Part shown: positions 1 to 6,974 of the stretch, one piece after another
Layout: every line of letters starts with the position of its first letter
Numbering within the stretch: the first letter of the stretch is position 1
Assembly: GCA_009692465.1 (NCBI GenBank)
Contig: SHZD01000022.1
Location: 1-43,893 of the forward strand
DNA: 43,893 nucleotides
Direction: 5' to 3'
Origin: Myxococcales bacterium
Lineage (GTDB): Bacteria > Myxococcota_A > UBA9042
Translations under genes and position numbers: made by a program
The notes under the pieces: generated by a model
Databases searched by the model: none
What the model was told of the DNA's origin: nothing
The model's input: the letters and a program-made list of their open reading frames with translations, nothing else

Positions 1-318
1 ATGGCGATTTTGCTGTTGTCGCGCGAAGTGGCGATCACCGGCCTGCGGGCGATCGCTGCCGACGAGGGTTTTGACGTGCCCTCCGATCGGTGGGGCAAGT
101 GGAAAACCGCGCTACAGATGGTCGGTCTGGTTGGCTTACTGATTCACTTTCCGATCGAAACGGACTTCATTTTCATCAGTGGCGTGGTCGATTACCACCG
201 GGTCGGGGCGTTGATGCTGACGTTGTCCATGGTGTTTTCGGTGGGATCGGCGTCGGGCTACCTGGGCAATTTCTTTGGTCAAGCCTTCACAAAGCGCAAG
301 TCGAAGGCCCCAACCTAA
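1..318 (+). CDS. pgsA: CDP-diacylglycerol-glycerol-3-phosphate 3-phosphatidyltransferase, C-terminal part
   Basis: This is the 3' end of a gene cut by the window edge; 105 codons remain and the frame is open from base 1. The peptide has the PgsA C-terminal pattern: a membrane segment running into 'SREVAITGLRAIAADEG', then 'GKWKTALQMVGL' and two more hydrophobic segments, ending with a basic tail (KRKSK). PgsA makes phosphatidylglycerol phosphate from CDP-diacylglycerol and glycerol-3-phosphate at the inner membrane. The catalytic CDP-alcohol phosphotransferase motif would lie upstream, outside the window. The ATG at base 1 is probably internal, not the start. The TAA stop sits in a small palindrome (CTAACGGTTAG). 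Confidence 0.88.
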   Translation: MAILLLSREVAITGLRAIAADEGFDVPSDRWGKWKTALQMVGLVGLLIHFPIETDFIFISGVVDYHRVGALMLTLSMVFSVGSASGYLGNFFGQAFTKRKSKAPT

Positions 319-385
319 CGGTTAGCGGCAGATCGACTCGATTTTGCAAAGCCTCCGATTGCTCGGTTGGCGGGTCGCCAGCGCA

Positions 386-544
386 CTAGAGATCCGACCA
401 ATTAACGCCGAACCTCAAAGAGTTCCCAAACAAAACGGAGCGGCCTGACGCCAACCCGCAGGCCACTGAATAAGTGGCGCAGGCTCGCGACCCACAAAGC
501 AAGCACTGAGACGCCGAGCAAATCTTATTTGCTCGGCTCTCTAG
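386..544. repeat. MITE-like inverted-repeat element M1
   Basis: The spacer between pgsA and the endopeptidase gene (319-623) holds a 159-bp element with imperfect terminal inverted repeats. The left end 386-405 and the reverse complement of the right end 525-544 match at about 17 of 20 positions (pattern CTAGAGAnCCGAnCAAnTAA). It contains no credible ORF. The right end forms a perfect 11-bp hairpin (513-537, GCCGAGCAAAT with loop CTT). Bases 482-513 carry a core sequence also found in M2, M4 and M5. M5 near 3566-3697 has the same end and hairpin, so this is a dispersed family. No other gene or clear promoter was seen in 319-623. Confidence 0.6.
513..537. terminator. Strong hairpin in M1, possible bidirectional terminator
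   Basis: GCCGAGCAAAT pairs perfectly with ATTTGCTCGGC around a 3-base loop (CTT). There is no clean T-tract beyond the A/T pairs in the stem, so terminator function is inferred from stem strength and its position downstream of pgsA. It may equally be just the sub-terminal structure of the M1 element. Confidence 0.35.
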
Positions 545-623
545 ATGACCAGCAAATTCGACGGCCGCCACGGTTTTGTTATGGTGCAATAGGGCGTTGT
601 CGCCCGTAGCGTTGCAAGTGGCA

Positions 624-2600
624 ATGGGGCGTATTTCGAAAATATCCCGCAGTTTGACCGCATTAGCTGCTACAATCGCGACCTTTTGCGGTTGTGCTGG
701 GGCTTTTCAACGTCAACCAGAGCTACCTCAGGTCAGCGCCGCAGTGCCGACGCCGCTGCCGTTGCCGACCACTGACACCCCCATTGAAAAAACGGCCGCC
801 ACTGAGTTTGACGGCGACTACCGCATTGCCGAACCGGGCGATCGCCGTCAACGTCTCGACAACGAAACACAAATTGAAGCGTGGGTGATGCCATTGGGCC
901 AACACCGCCATCCTCGGATTGGCTCGACTGCGGGTAAATCCGCGTCAGTAGGCACGGTGACAGCGGGGTACATTGCCCAAGCCGTCGAAATGCCGGTTTT
1001 GGGCGAACACCACCGCATTCTCGACAAAGTTGCGCCACGGCAAACGCGGTACACGACCAAGGAAATGGCTGAATTGCTGCTGTGCGCCGCCGAACGTGTG
1101 GCCAAAGAGCATCCTGGCCGCGTGCTTCAACTTGGTAATATGTCTCGACAATCTGGCGGGCCGCTGCCTTGGAGCGTGTCGCATCACAATGGTCGCGATG
1201 CGGATGTCGCGTTCTATGCGTTGGACAGCGAAAATCGGCCGGCGACGATGGCGCGCTTGTACCATTTTGACAGTCGCGGCCGGTCGACCAACGCCCCCGA
1301 AGTGCTGACCTTTGATGTCGCCGCCAATTGGAGCCTGCTCAAGTCGCTGGTGCTGTGCTCCGGGGACGATTTGCAATACCTGTTCATCGCCAATTGGCTC
1401 AGTTTTCCGGCACTTCGCTATGCGCAAAAAATTAAGGAAGACAAGAAAGTCATCGCCAAAGTGGCGGCAAAAGTGCATCAGCCCAAGAAGGCCATGCCGC
1501 ACAACGATCACGTTCACGTGCGCATTGGCTGCCCCGATGCCGATCGCGCCGAAGGCTGTGTTGAGGCCTCGCGGGCACCGCAATGGGCATGGGGTCATCC
1601 GGCAGGAGTGCGAGCGCGGTTTGCGGCAATGCGAACGGCATTGCAGAGTTCAGTGCCGCAAGAACGAGCCGACGCGGTATATCTACTGGGATTGTACCGC
1701 GACGGCGCTAGCTATGGCGAAGTGGAAGGTGCCTTGCGCGACCCCTCGGGGCTCGTCAGAACCGAAGCGATTCGAGCGATTGCGGAATGGGACCGTGCAG
1801 GAACGGCTGATCTGCTGATCGACACGCTGCGACGCGAAACCGAAGCTGCTTGCGCTGCGCAGATTCTGTTAAGTTTGGCGAGTATACAGGCGAGCGAGGC
1901 CTTGGTGGCGTTGATGCAGGACCGGCGGGCTCTGGTACCTAGCGGCAGCGACGTCGGAGTGCCTGTAGTTCAAGTGCGCAAAACAGCAGCAATTCTCCTC
2001 ACCGATGCCCCGACGCTGCCCGCAGCCCGGGCTGCCGTGACGCTCTTGGACGACGCTGACGTGTCGGTGCGCGATGCCGCTCGCCGGTTGCTGGAACGCG
2101 CGACCAACTACGTAACCCCCGATCTTGTGGCTGAATTTGGACCGCAGGTAGCGTCAACGCAACCGGACCAGCCGCTGGACGCTGCCGGCGAGCGCGCGTT
2201 GTGGGCCAAATTGCTGGACTCGCAGCCGCACGACGCGACTTTGGCTGACATCGCGCGCCAGGGCTTTGTCCGACATGGTATTGATCTAGAAGGAGAAAGC
2301 CGCCGTTTGCCCGCTCTGGTGCAGGCAGTGGGCATGCCAGCGCCGTGGCGCGATAACGCGGTTCGGCACATTGAGCAGTTGTTGCATTACCGACCAAGCG
2401 TTGGCAAAGGCGCCCACGCGAATCCTCAGGCGTTTTGGCCGCAATTCCTGATTCAGCGCAAGCACTTGAGCAGTGGTGAAGTGAATGCGCGTTTGGCCGC
2501 ATCCCTGTACACACACAAGTCGGCAGAGAGTGCGGGTGACAAAGCGGAAGCGGCGCTCAGTGGGATCTCGTCGAGTGTTCCGGCTGCAGAAATCGATTAA
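624..2600 (+). CDS. Penicillin-insensitive murein endopeptidase (MepA/M74-like) with C-terminal HEAT-like repeats
   Basis: 658 aa. The N-terminus from ATG 624 looks like a signal peptide (basic MGRISKISRS, hydrophobic stretch, then FCGC, a possible but poor lipobox). Residues ~100-310 carry the MepA metal-site motifs: 'SRQSGGPLPWSVSHHNGRDADV' region (HxxGxxxD type) and 'PHNDHVHVRIGCP' (HxH). MepA-family enzymes cut D-Ala-mDAP cross-links in peptidoglycan in the periplasm. Residues ~330-520 are alpha-helical repeats of HEAT/PBS-lyase type ('DPSGLVRTEAIRAIAEW', 'DDADVSVRDAARRLLE'). The frame stays open upstream to a TTG at 576, but that stretch does not resemble a signal peptide. The family is usually about 250-300 aa, so the fusion more than doubles it. 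The TAA stop lies at the end of element M2. Confidence 0.8.
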   Translation: MGRISKISRSLTALAATIATFCGCAGAFQRQPELPQVSAAVPTPLPLPTTDTPIEKTAATEFDGDYRIAEPGDRRQRLDNETQIEAWVMPLGQHRHPRIGSTAGKSASVGTVTAGYIAQAVEMPVLGEHHRILDKVAPRQTRYTTKEMAELLLCAAERVAKEHPGRVLQLGNMSRQSGGPLPWSVSHHNGRDADVAFYALDSENRPATMARLYHFDSRGRSTNAPEVLTFDVAANWSLLKSLVLCSGDDLQYLFIANWLSFPALRYAQKIKEDKKVIAKVAAKVHQPKKAMPHNDHVHVRIGCPDADRAEGCVEASRAPQWAWGHPAGVRARFAAMRTALQSSVPQERADAVYLLGLYRDGASYGEVEGALRDPSGLVRTEAIRAIAEWDRAGTADLLIDTLRRETEAACAAQILLSLASIQASEALVALMQDRRALVPSGSDVGVPVVQVRKTAAILLTDAPTLPAARAAVTLLDDADVSVRDAARRLLERATNYVTPDLVAEFGPQVASTQPDQPLDAAGERALWAKLLDSQPHDATLADIARQGFVRHGIDLEGESRRLPALVQAVGMPAPWRDNAVRHIEQLLHYRPSVGKGAHANPQAFWPQFLIQRKHLSSGEVNARLAASLYTHKSAESAGDKAEAALSGISSSVPAAEID

Positions 2601-2736
2601 GGAACTGTCCTGAAATAACTCGATCGATCTGGGCAACACAGGAGCGGCGAGTCGTCCTTTCAGGACGCGAGCTTAGCGACCAACAAAGCAAGCAAACGGA
2701 ACCAGTCCCACCATGACTTATTGTGGGGCAGTTCCT
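2600..2736. repeat. MITE-like inverted-repeat element M2
   Basis: About 137 bp. Left end AGGAACTGTCCTGAAATAA (2600-2618) and the reverse complement of the right end (2715-2736, AGGAACTGCCCCACAATAA) match at roughly 17 of 22 positions. Bases 2667-2699 carry the core shared with M1, M4 and M5. The mepA-like stop codon TAA (2598-2600) abuts the left end. No ORF with coding character is present. Together M2, M3 and M4 fill the whole 2601-3062 spacer. Confidence 0.55.
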
Positions 2737-2939
2737 AAGAGGGTGTTTACATTCATTGCCGAAGCGAGCCCAAACAGGCGCCCGCAAGGCGAGGCGGAGG
2801 CACTCTGACCACTGAGGCGCACTTGTAGTGCGTCGCAAGGAGGAAGAGGGCTGACAACAAAGCATGGCGGGGGCGATGAGTCCAGCGACCTCATCGACGG
2901 GTTACGCGCAGCAGGCGTTTGAAGATAAACACCCTCTAA
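2736..2939. repeat. MITE-like inverted-repeat element M3
   Basis: About 204 bp. The left end TAAGAGGGTGTTTACATTC (2736-2754) and the reverse complement of the right end 2921-2939 (TTAGAGGGTGTTTATCTTC) match at 16 of 19 positions. It lies immediately next to M2 and M4, sharing the CCTAA/CTAAGG boundaries. The interior is GC-rich, has no transposase and does not contain the core seen in M1, M2, M4 and M5, so it looks like a different family. Confidence 0.6.
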
Positions 2940-3076
2940 GGGCTCGTAAATGAATAAATTATTCATTTGCCGGGCCCGTTTGCTTGTTGGCTGGATCGCA
3001 AGCTCGCGTCTTTACAGCTGACTCGCTGCTCCGGTCTTGGCGCAGGTTGGTCGAGTTATCCTTTAAACGCCCTGAA
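2939..3076. repeat. MITE-like inverted-repeat element M4 with AT-rich hairpin
   Basis: The left part 2940-2977 is a hairpin (GGGCTCGTAAATGAATAA against TTATTCATTTGCCGGGCCC). The reverse complement of the proposed right end near 3055-3076 (AGGGCGTTTAAAGGATAA) resembles the left end only partly. Bases 2978-3007 carry, on the minus strand, the core shared with M1, M2 and M5. The proposed right end overlaps the TAA stop of the minus-strand VOC gene. The hairpin is certain; the right boundary is an inference. Confidence 0.45.
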
Positions 3077-3494
3077 CGTCTACTTTTTCCAACATTTCAA
3101 CTAGCGCTCCAGCGGTCGACTTTGGATGGGCAAAGCGCACCGGTAAGCCTTCTGCGCCCAATTGCGGACCCTCGCCCAGCAACCGCAAGCCACGGTCTTG
3201 GGCTTGGCGACCGGCTTGCGCGATGTCTGTGTACTGCAGGCAAACATGGTGAATTCCTGGGCCGCGTTCAGCAAGAAACTTACTAATTTCACTATCTTCA
3301 CGCGCAGGCGCTACCAGTTCGATGGTGGTCTGGCCGCACGGCAAAAAAGCAATGTGCAAGCCGCGTTCTGGCAAATGCACGATGCGCTCGACAGTCAAAC
3401 CGAGGCCGTCGCGCCAAATCGTCAGCGCTTCCTCTAAGTTGCGCACCGCGATCCCTAGATGGTTGATTTGGGTTGGAGCAATCGTTTCTGGCAT
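3063..3494 (-). CDS. VOC-family protein, methylmalonyl-CoA/ethylmalonyl-CoA epimerase-like
   Basis: 143 aa from the ATG at 3494. The fold is a vicinal-oxygen-chelate (glyoxalase-like) pair of beta-alpha-beta-beta-beta units: 'INHLGIAVRNLEEALTIW' at the start supplies the first metal-ligand His, 'TTIELVAPAREDSEISKFL' the mid Glu region, 'GPGIHHVCLQYTDI' the second His, and 'GALVEMLE' the last Glu. This order and the GPGIHHV motif fit methylmalonyl-CoA epimerases, which interconvert the (R) and (S) CoA epimers in propionyl-CoA metabolism. The frame extends 59 codons upstream, but those codons run through the M5 repeat and do not look like protein. The TAA stop falls in the proposed right end of M4. 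Confidence 0.82.
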   Translation of the reverse strand: MPETIAPTQINHLGIAVRNLEEALTIWRDGLGLTVERIVHLPERGLHIAFLPCGQTTIELVAPAREDSEISKFLAERGPGIHHVCLQYTDIAQAGRQAQDRGLRLLGEGPQLGAEGLPVRFAHPKSTAGALVEMLEKVDVQGV

Positions 3495-3565
3495 GGGACT
3501 CTCTGTGTCTTGGTTTGACTGTGTAGCGTCCACGCCGTGGTCTACGCGGCCTTGGGTCGGAACTT

Positions 3566-3697
3566 TGGAGTCCGACACCAAAATGCCATTGGTTTCCGCT
3601 GGCAAGGGCGCGGTGAGACGCTCTGGTCTGGAGCTCGCGATCCAGCAAGCGAACAAGGAAACGCCGAGCAAATCTTATTTGATCGGCTGTCTAATTG
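3566..3697. repeat. MITE-like element M5, same family as M1
   Basis: The right end (3663-3697) is nearly identical to that of M1: hairpin GCCGAGCAAATCTTATTTG followed by ATCGGCTGTCTAA, one mismatch in the stem. The core at 3631-3663 matches M1, M2 and M4. A matching left end is only weak (around 3566-3580), so the element may be degraded. Its outer end contains the TAG stop (3691-3693) of the receiver-like gene. Confidence 0.5.
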
Positions 3698-4155
3698 GGT
3701 AGCCACTGGCCGAGCTTGCTCAGCCAAGTTGCTACCGTGGCGTCGTCGCCGATCCATTCCAGCGGCCCGTGTAACTGCCGCAACATCTCAAATCTTCGCA
3801 ATTCACGCGAAAAATCGTAAGCGATCAGCGCCGGTCCTTGCCAACCTTGAGCGCGCAACTCGGCCAGAATATACAGACCTTGATGCTGGGCCAGATGTTT
3901 GTAAGCGCGGTCCATGTCGCCACCCAACTCGCGCGCCACTTGCTGCAGATCGCCCACCAGATCGCCACGCGGGCTGCGATCAAAGCGCATGTCGAGCACC
4001 ACGCCTGCGTAGCTCGTCCTCACCAAGTGCGCTTTGGCTTGGCTGGCATTCTTGGCTTGAGTCCAGCGCGGCCCACCCGGCAGTGGCTGCAACGAGAGCA
4101 AGTACTCGTCGCCGTCTTCGACAAGCAAAACATCGGTTTGTGGTAATGTGATCAT
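3691..4155 (-). CDS. Stand-alone, degenerate receiver-like protein
   Basis: 154 aa. The start looks like a response-regulator receiver: 'DVLLVEDGDEY' gives the beta-1 strand and acidic pair, and 'YAGVVLDMRFD' gives the beta-3 strand with a candidate phospho-acceptor Asp. After this comes an unusually long segment before 'GLYILAELRAQGWQGPALIAYDFS'. The usual Thr/Ser after beta-4 is Ala or later, and the usual beta-5 Lys is not visible ('PLEWIGDDA'). There is no output domain. It overlaps the kinase gene by 4 bp (ATGA), so it is translationally coupled last in the four-gene operon. It is probably a phosphate sink, an adaptor or a pseudo-receiver for the kinase. The stop codon TAG lies in the M5 repeat end. 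Confidence 0.6.
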   Translation of the reverse strand: MITLPQTDVLLVEDGDEYLLSLQPLPGGPRWTQAKNASQAKAHLVRTSYAGVVLDMRFDRSPRGDLVGDLQQVARELGGDMDRAYKHLAQHQGLYILAELRAQGWQGPALIAYDFSRELRRFEMLRQLHGPLEWIGDDATVATWLSKLGQWLPN

Positions 4156-6974
4156 GCTGTTTTGTGGATAGCGTTGGAAGCTTCCAAGGCAATATGTGCG
4201 GTCGGAAAAGCCCGCGGCAGGCGCACAACGATCGCCTTAGTCCACGGCGAGCGCTGGTGGCGAATATCCAAGCCGCCGCCGTAATGACCCACCAGTGCAC
4301 AAACCAGCCCAAGCCCGCGATCGGCCGGCTGATTGTGGATCTGTTCGGGTTCCAAATCTGGCGCCATGTCGACCACCGCCAACATGGTGTACTCCAACGC
4401 GGTCACAGCCGACACTTCACTCGAAAGATGCACACCGACGCGCACAGGGGTCAACCCGGCGCTGGCAGCGATCGCATTGCGCAACAAGTTCACCACGACT
4501 TCGGTCAGAGCCTGCCGCGGCATCGCCACGCACAGTTCAGCATCATCGGACACGAAATCCAGCTGCGCAATTGTCAGTTGCCCGCAAGCCGGCTCGGCGC
4601 GGACTTGGTCAAACGCCGCCTGACACAACTCGCGGTCCAAGCGTAGCAACCGCATGACGTCGAGCAATGTCGTAATCGCGTTGTAGGCATTGGCATTGAG
4701 CAGGCGCATCGCCTTGCGCAATCTGGCCTGCAATTGGGCTCGCGATCGCGTCGACAAGGGCCGATCCTGACGCAGGCGCCGCAAGGGTTGAGCCAGCAAG
4801 TCGAAACCGGCGAACAGCGCACTGAACGCCGGATCGCGGCGCCGCAAGTTTAGGCGCAGCCCGCGGGCACGGCCGATGCGCTGCAGCTGACCGGCATAGT
4901 CTAGCAGCCGTTGGTGGGCGGTATCGCCTTCGCTGCCGATCGATGCCAGCACCGTGCGCGCAGCGTCCTGGCGGCCCGCATCCAAGTGTGCAACCACATG
5001 AGCCAATTGCAACGTATTGTGCTTAAGGACTTCATGGCGAACCGCGGCCAAAATGTGCTGAACCTCAGCTCCGGTATCGGGATGAGCAATGACCAAGGTG
5101 CGCAAATCGGTACCACCGTGGCGCCACCACAAGGCCGACGCCGTCACTGTGGCAAGCAAGGCAATGAGAAGCATCCACAAGCGATCGCCCGCCGCCAATT
5201 CACGCTCAATCGCGTGACGCAACGCCACCACTTCGGGCGACTCCGCCAGACCGCTGTGATCTGCCACCGCCCGCGCCACATGGTGGTCCAAGCGCGACCG
5301 CAGGGCGTGCAAAGCGTGCCGCTCGGTGATAGATGCAAGAGCGGATTCTTCCAACAAAAGGTCAAGGTCAGCGCGGACAGCCAGCGGCGCCGCTGACAAG
5401 ACGCCAAGCTCTTCGGCGCGACGAATATGGCGGTGGGCCGCCGCGATATGGCCAGAATCGAGCAGCCAACGGCCAAGAAGCCACTGCAGTTCGCCGTCAT
5501 CTGACCGTTTTTCCAGGCTTTTTCGCAGCGTGTCGATAGCACCGCCGTTGTCCCCCATGGCCCGCTGGTAGCGCGCAAGTTCGCGCAGTAGGTCCGAGGA
5601 TGCATCGTGATCCCGGCTCGCTTGAAGCAGGACCGCGATCGCTTCGGCATAGCGATCGCGCTGGGCCAAGCTGCGCGCCCGCGACCGCGGATCGCTGGCT
5701 ACAGTCGGCGGCTCAACACCCTGATCGGCCACTTTGAATTCGCCGCGAGCGCCTTCGATCGCCAGACGTTGGGCGTGCAGTTCGCGTTGCTGAGCCGCCG
5801 ACAACTCAAGCGTGCCGTCGCCGGCTTGCCGCAACACCGCCAGCACCAGCTTATGAGCGGCCTGCAGTTGGCCGGTTTTGCGCAAGGCGAGCAGCAATTC
5901 CAGCTTAAGGGTCAGCGACAAGTCGGCGGCGGCATGGGCCGCTGCCAAGCAATGGGTGCCCTCCGCCAACCGCGAAGCCGGTGACCATTTCAAGTACAGT
6001 TGACCTAACCCGGCCAGAGCCCTGCTGCGATCGGCATCGGCCATCGGCAAGTTGAGGGCTCGCAGCCAGTTGGTCTCGGCCCGCGGCTGGTCTTTTTGAA
6101 ATGCGGCCAATTCCGCCAGCGCGGCATGGCCAATCGCGGTCAACGGAGCCTGCTGCATGGCTGAAACCAAGCTAACATCGGGAGGCTCCTGGCCTTTGTC
6201 CAATTGATCCAGAGCGCGCCGGGCGATTTCGACCGCGGTAGCCGCCGCTTGCCGCGAAGCCGGCGCAATTTCAACGGCAGCTTTGCGGCGCGCCTCGCTC
6301 AGCTCTGCCAATTGCTTGGTGGCATCCGCTCCGGCACTTTGCGCCGATTCCAGTATTTTTTCAGCAACATCATACTCACCGCGCTCAAAACGACAGCGAG
6401 CTCGGGCCAGTGCCAATTCCGCCTGAACGGCCCTTAGACTTTTGCGCGCGGTCTTGGCGCACCCTTCGGCCAGCCGATCGCTGTCATCACACGCTCCACG
6501 CAGCGCCGCAACTTTGGCGGCCAGACACGCCACGGTCGGCTCCCGACCAGCCCGTGACAGGAGTTCGCCGGCGCGATCCAGATCGGGTCCAAGGCTGCGG
6601 GCTATCAGGAATTCTGCGTAGGCAAGGCGAGCACTGCTCAGGTCGGGCTGCCCGGCAATGGCCACTTGCCAAGCTTGTTCAGCGGCAAACGCTTGCCCCG
6701 ACTGCAATTCCAGTACGGCCAAATCGTGCCATAGAGCCCCATCGCGAGGCTGCAACGCCGCGGCAATGCGCAGCGTAGTCACCGCGCCGAGCAAGTCGCG
6801 ATTATCGCGTAGTTTTTTAGCCTTGCCTGCGATCGTCAGCGCCAGCAAGCGCGCGGCTTCACTATCGTCGACCACTGCGGCGCACACCGAAGTCGCCGCA
6901 TCTGGCAAGGCCAAGGGTGCAGTCACTGCAGTCACGGCCGCGGACGCTGCCCAAATCAGGGTAAAGCTAAGCAT
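4152..6974 (-). CDS. Membrane-anchored TPR sensor histidine kinase (atypical)
   Basis: 940 aa. Residues 1-28 form a signal peptide. About 30-590 are helical repeats of TPR type ('GALWHDLAVLELQSGQAFAAEQAWQVAI'-like units, later 'LQWLLGRWLLDSGHIAAAHRHIRRA'), predicted outside the cytoplasm. A single membrane segment follows near 597-616 (LWMLLIALLATVTASALWW). The cytoplasmic part has a DHp-like helix 'AAVRHEVLKHN' near residue 646 with a candidate phospho-acceptor His, and a HATPase_c domain: N-box 'TEVVVNLLRNAIAAS' near 828, a weak G1 ('VVDMAPDLEP') and a G2 box 'DRGLGLVCALVGHYGGGLD' near 885-905. The start overlaps the upstream activator gene by 8 bp. Family assignment as a kinase is from the N and G2 boxes; the His box is not the standard HELRTPL. 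The ligand is unknown. Confidence 0.72.
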   Translation of the reverse strand: MLSFTLIWAASAAVTAVTAPLALPDAATSVCAAVVDDSEAARLLALTIAGKAKKLRDNRDLLGAVTTLRIAAALQPRDGALWHDLAVLELQSGQAFAAEQAWQVAIAGQPDLSSARLAYAEFLIARSLGPDLDRAGELLSRAGREPTVACLAAKVAALRGACDDSDRLAEGCAKTARKSLRAVQAELALARARCRFERGEYDVAEKILESAQSAGADATKQLAELSEARRKAAVEIAPASRQAAATAVEIARRALDQLDKGQEPPDVSLVSAMQQAPLTAIGHAALAELAAFQKDQPRAETNWLRALNLPMADADRSRALAGLGQLYLKWSPASRLAEGTHCLAAAHAAADLSLTLKLELLLALRKTGQLQAAHKLVLAVLRQAGDGTLELSAAQQRELHAQRLAIEGARGEFKVADQGVEPPTVASDPRSRARSLAQRDRYAEAIAVLLQASRDHDASSDLLRELARYQRAMGDNGGAIDTLRKSLEKRSDDGELQWLLGRWLLDSGHIAAAHRHIRRAEELGVLSAAPLAVRADLDLLLEESALASITERHALHALRSRLDHHVARAVADHSGLAESPEVVALRHAIERELAAGDRLWMLLIALLATVTASALWWRHGGTDLRTLVIAHPDTGAEVQHILAAVRHEVLKHNTLQLAHVVAHLDAGRQDAARTVLASIGSEGDTAHQRLLDYAGQLQRIGRARGLRLNLRRRDPAFSALFAGFDLLAQPLRRLRQDRPLSTRSRAQLQARLRKAMRLLNANAYNAITTLLDVMRLLRLDRELCQAAFDQVRAEPACGQLTIAQLDFVSDDAELCVAMPRQALTEVVVNLLRNAIAASAGLTPVRVGVHLSSEVSAVTALEYTMLAVVDMAPDLEPEQIHNQPADRGLGLVCALVGHYGGGLDIRHQRSPWTKAIVVRLPRAFPTAHIALEASNAIHKTA

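Noticed and set aside
945..1598. Long minus-strand open frame (217 codons) inside the endopeptidase gene
   Set aside because: It is antisense to a well-supported gene and its peptide has no recognisable family or ribosome site; high GC makes long antisense frames common.
3495..3671. Upstream extension of the VOC gene (59 codons)
   Set aside because: The extension runs through repeat M5 and does not resemble the family; the ATG at 3494 starts right before the conserved domain.
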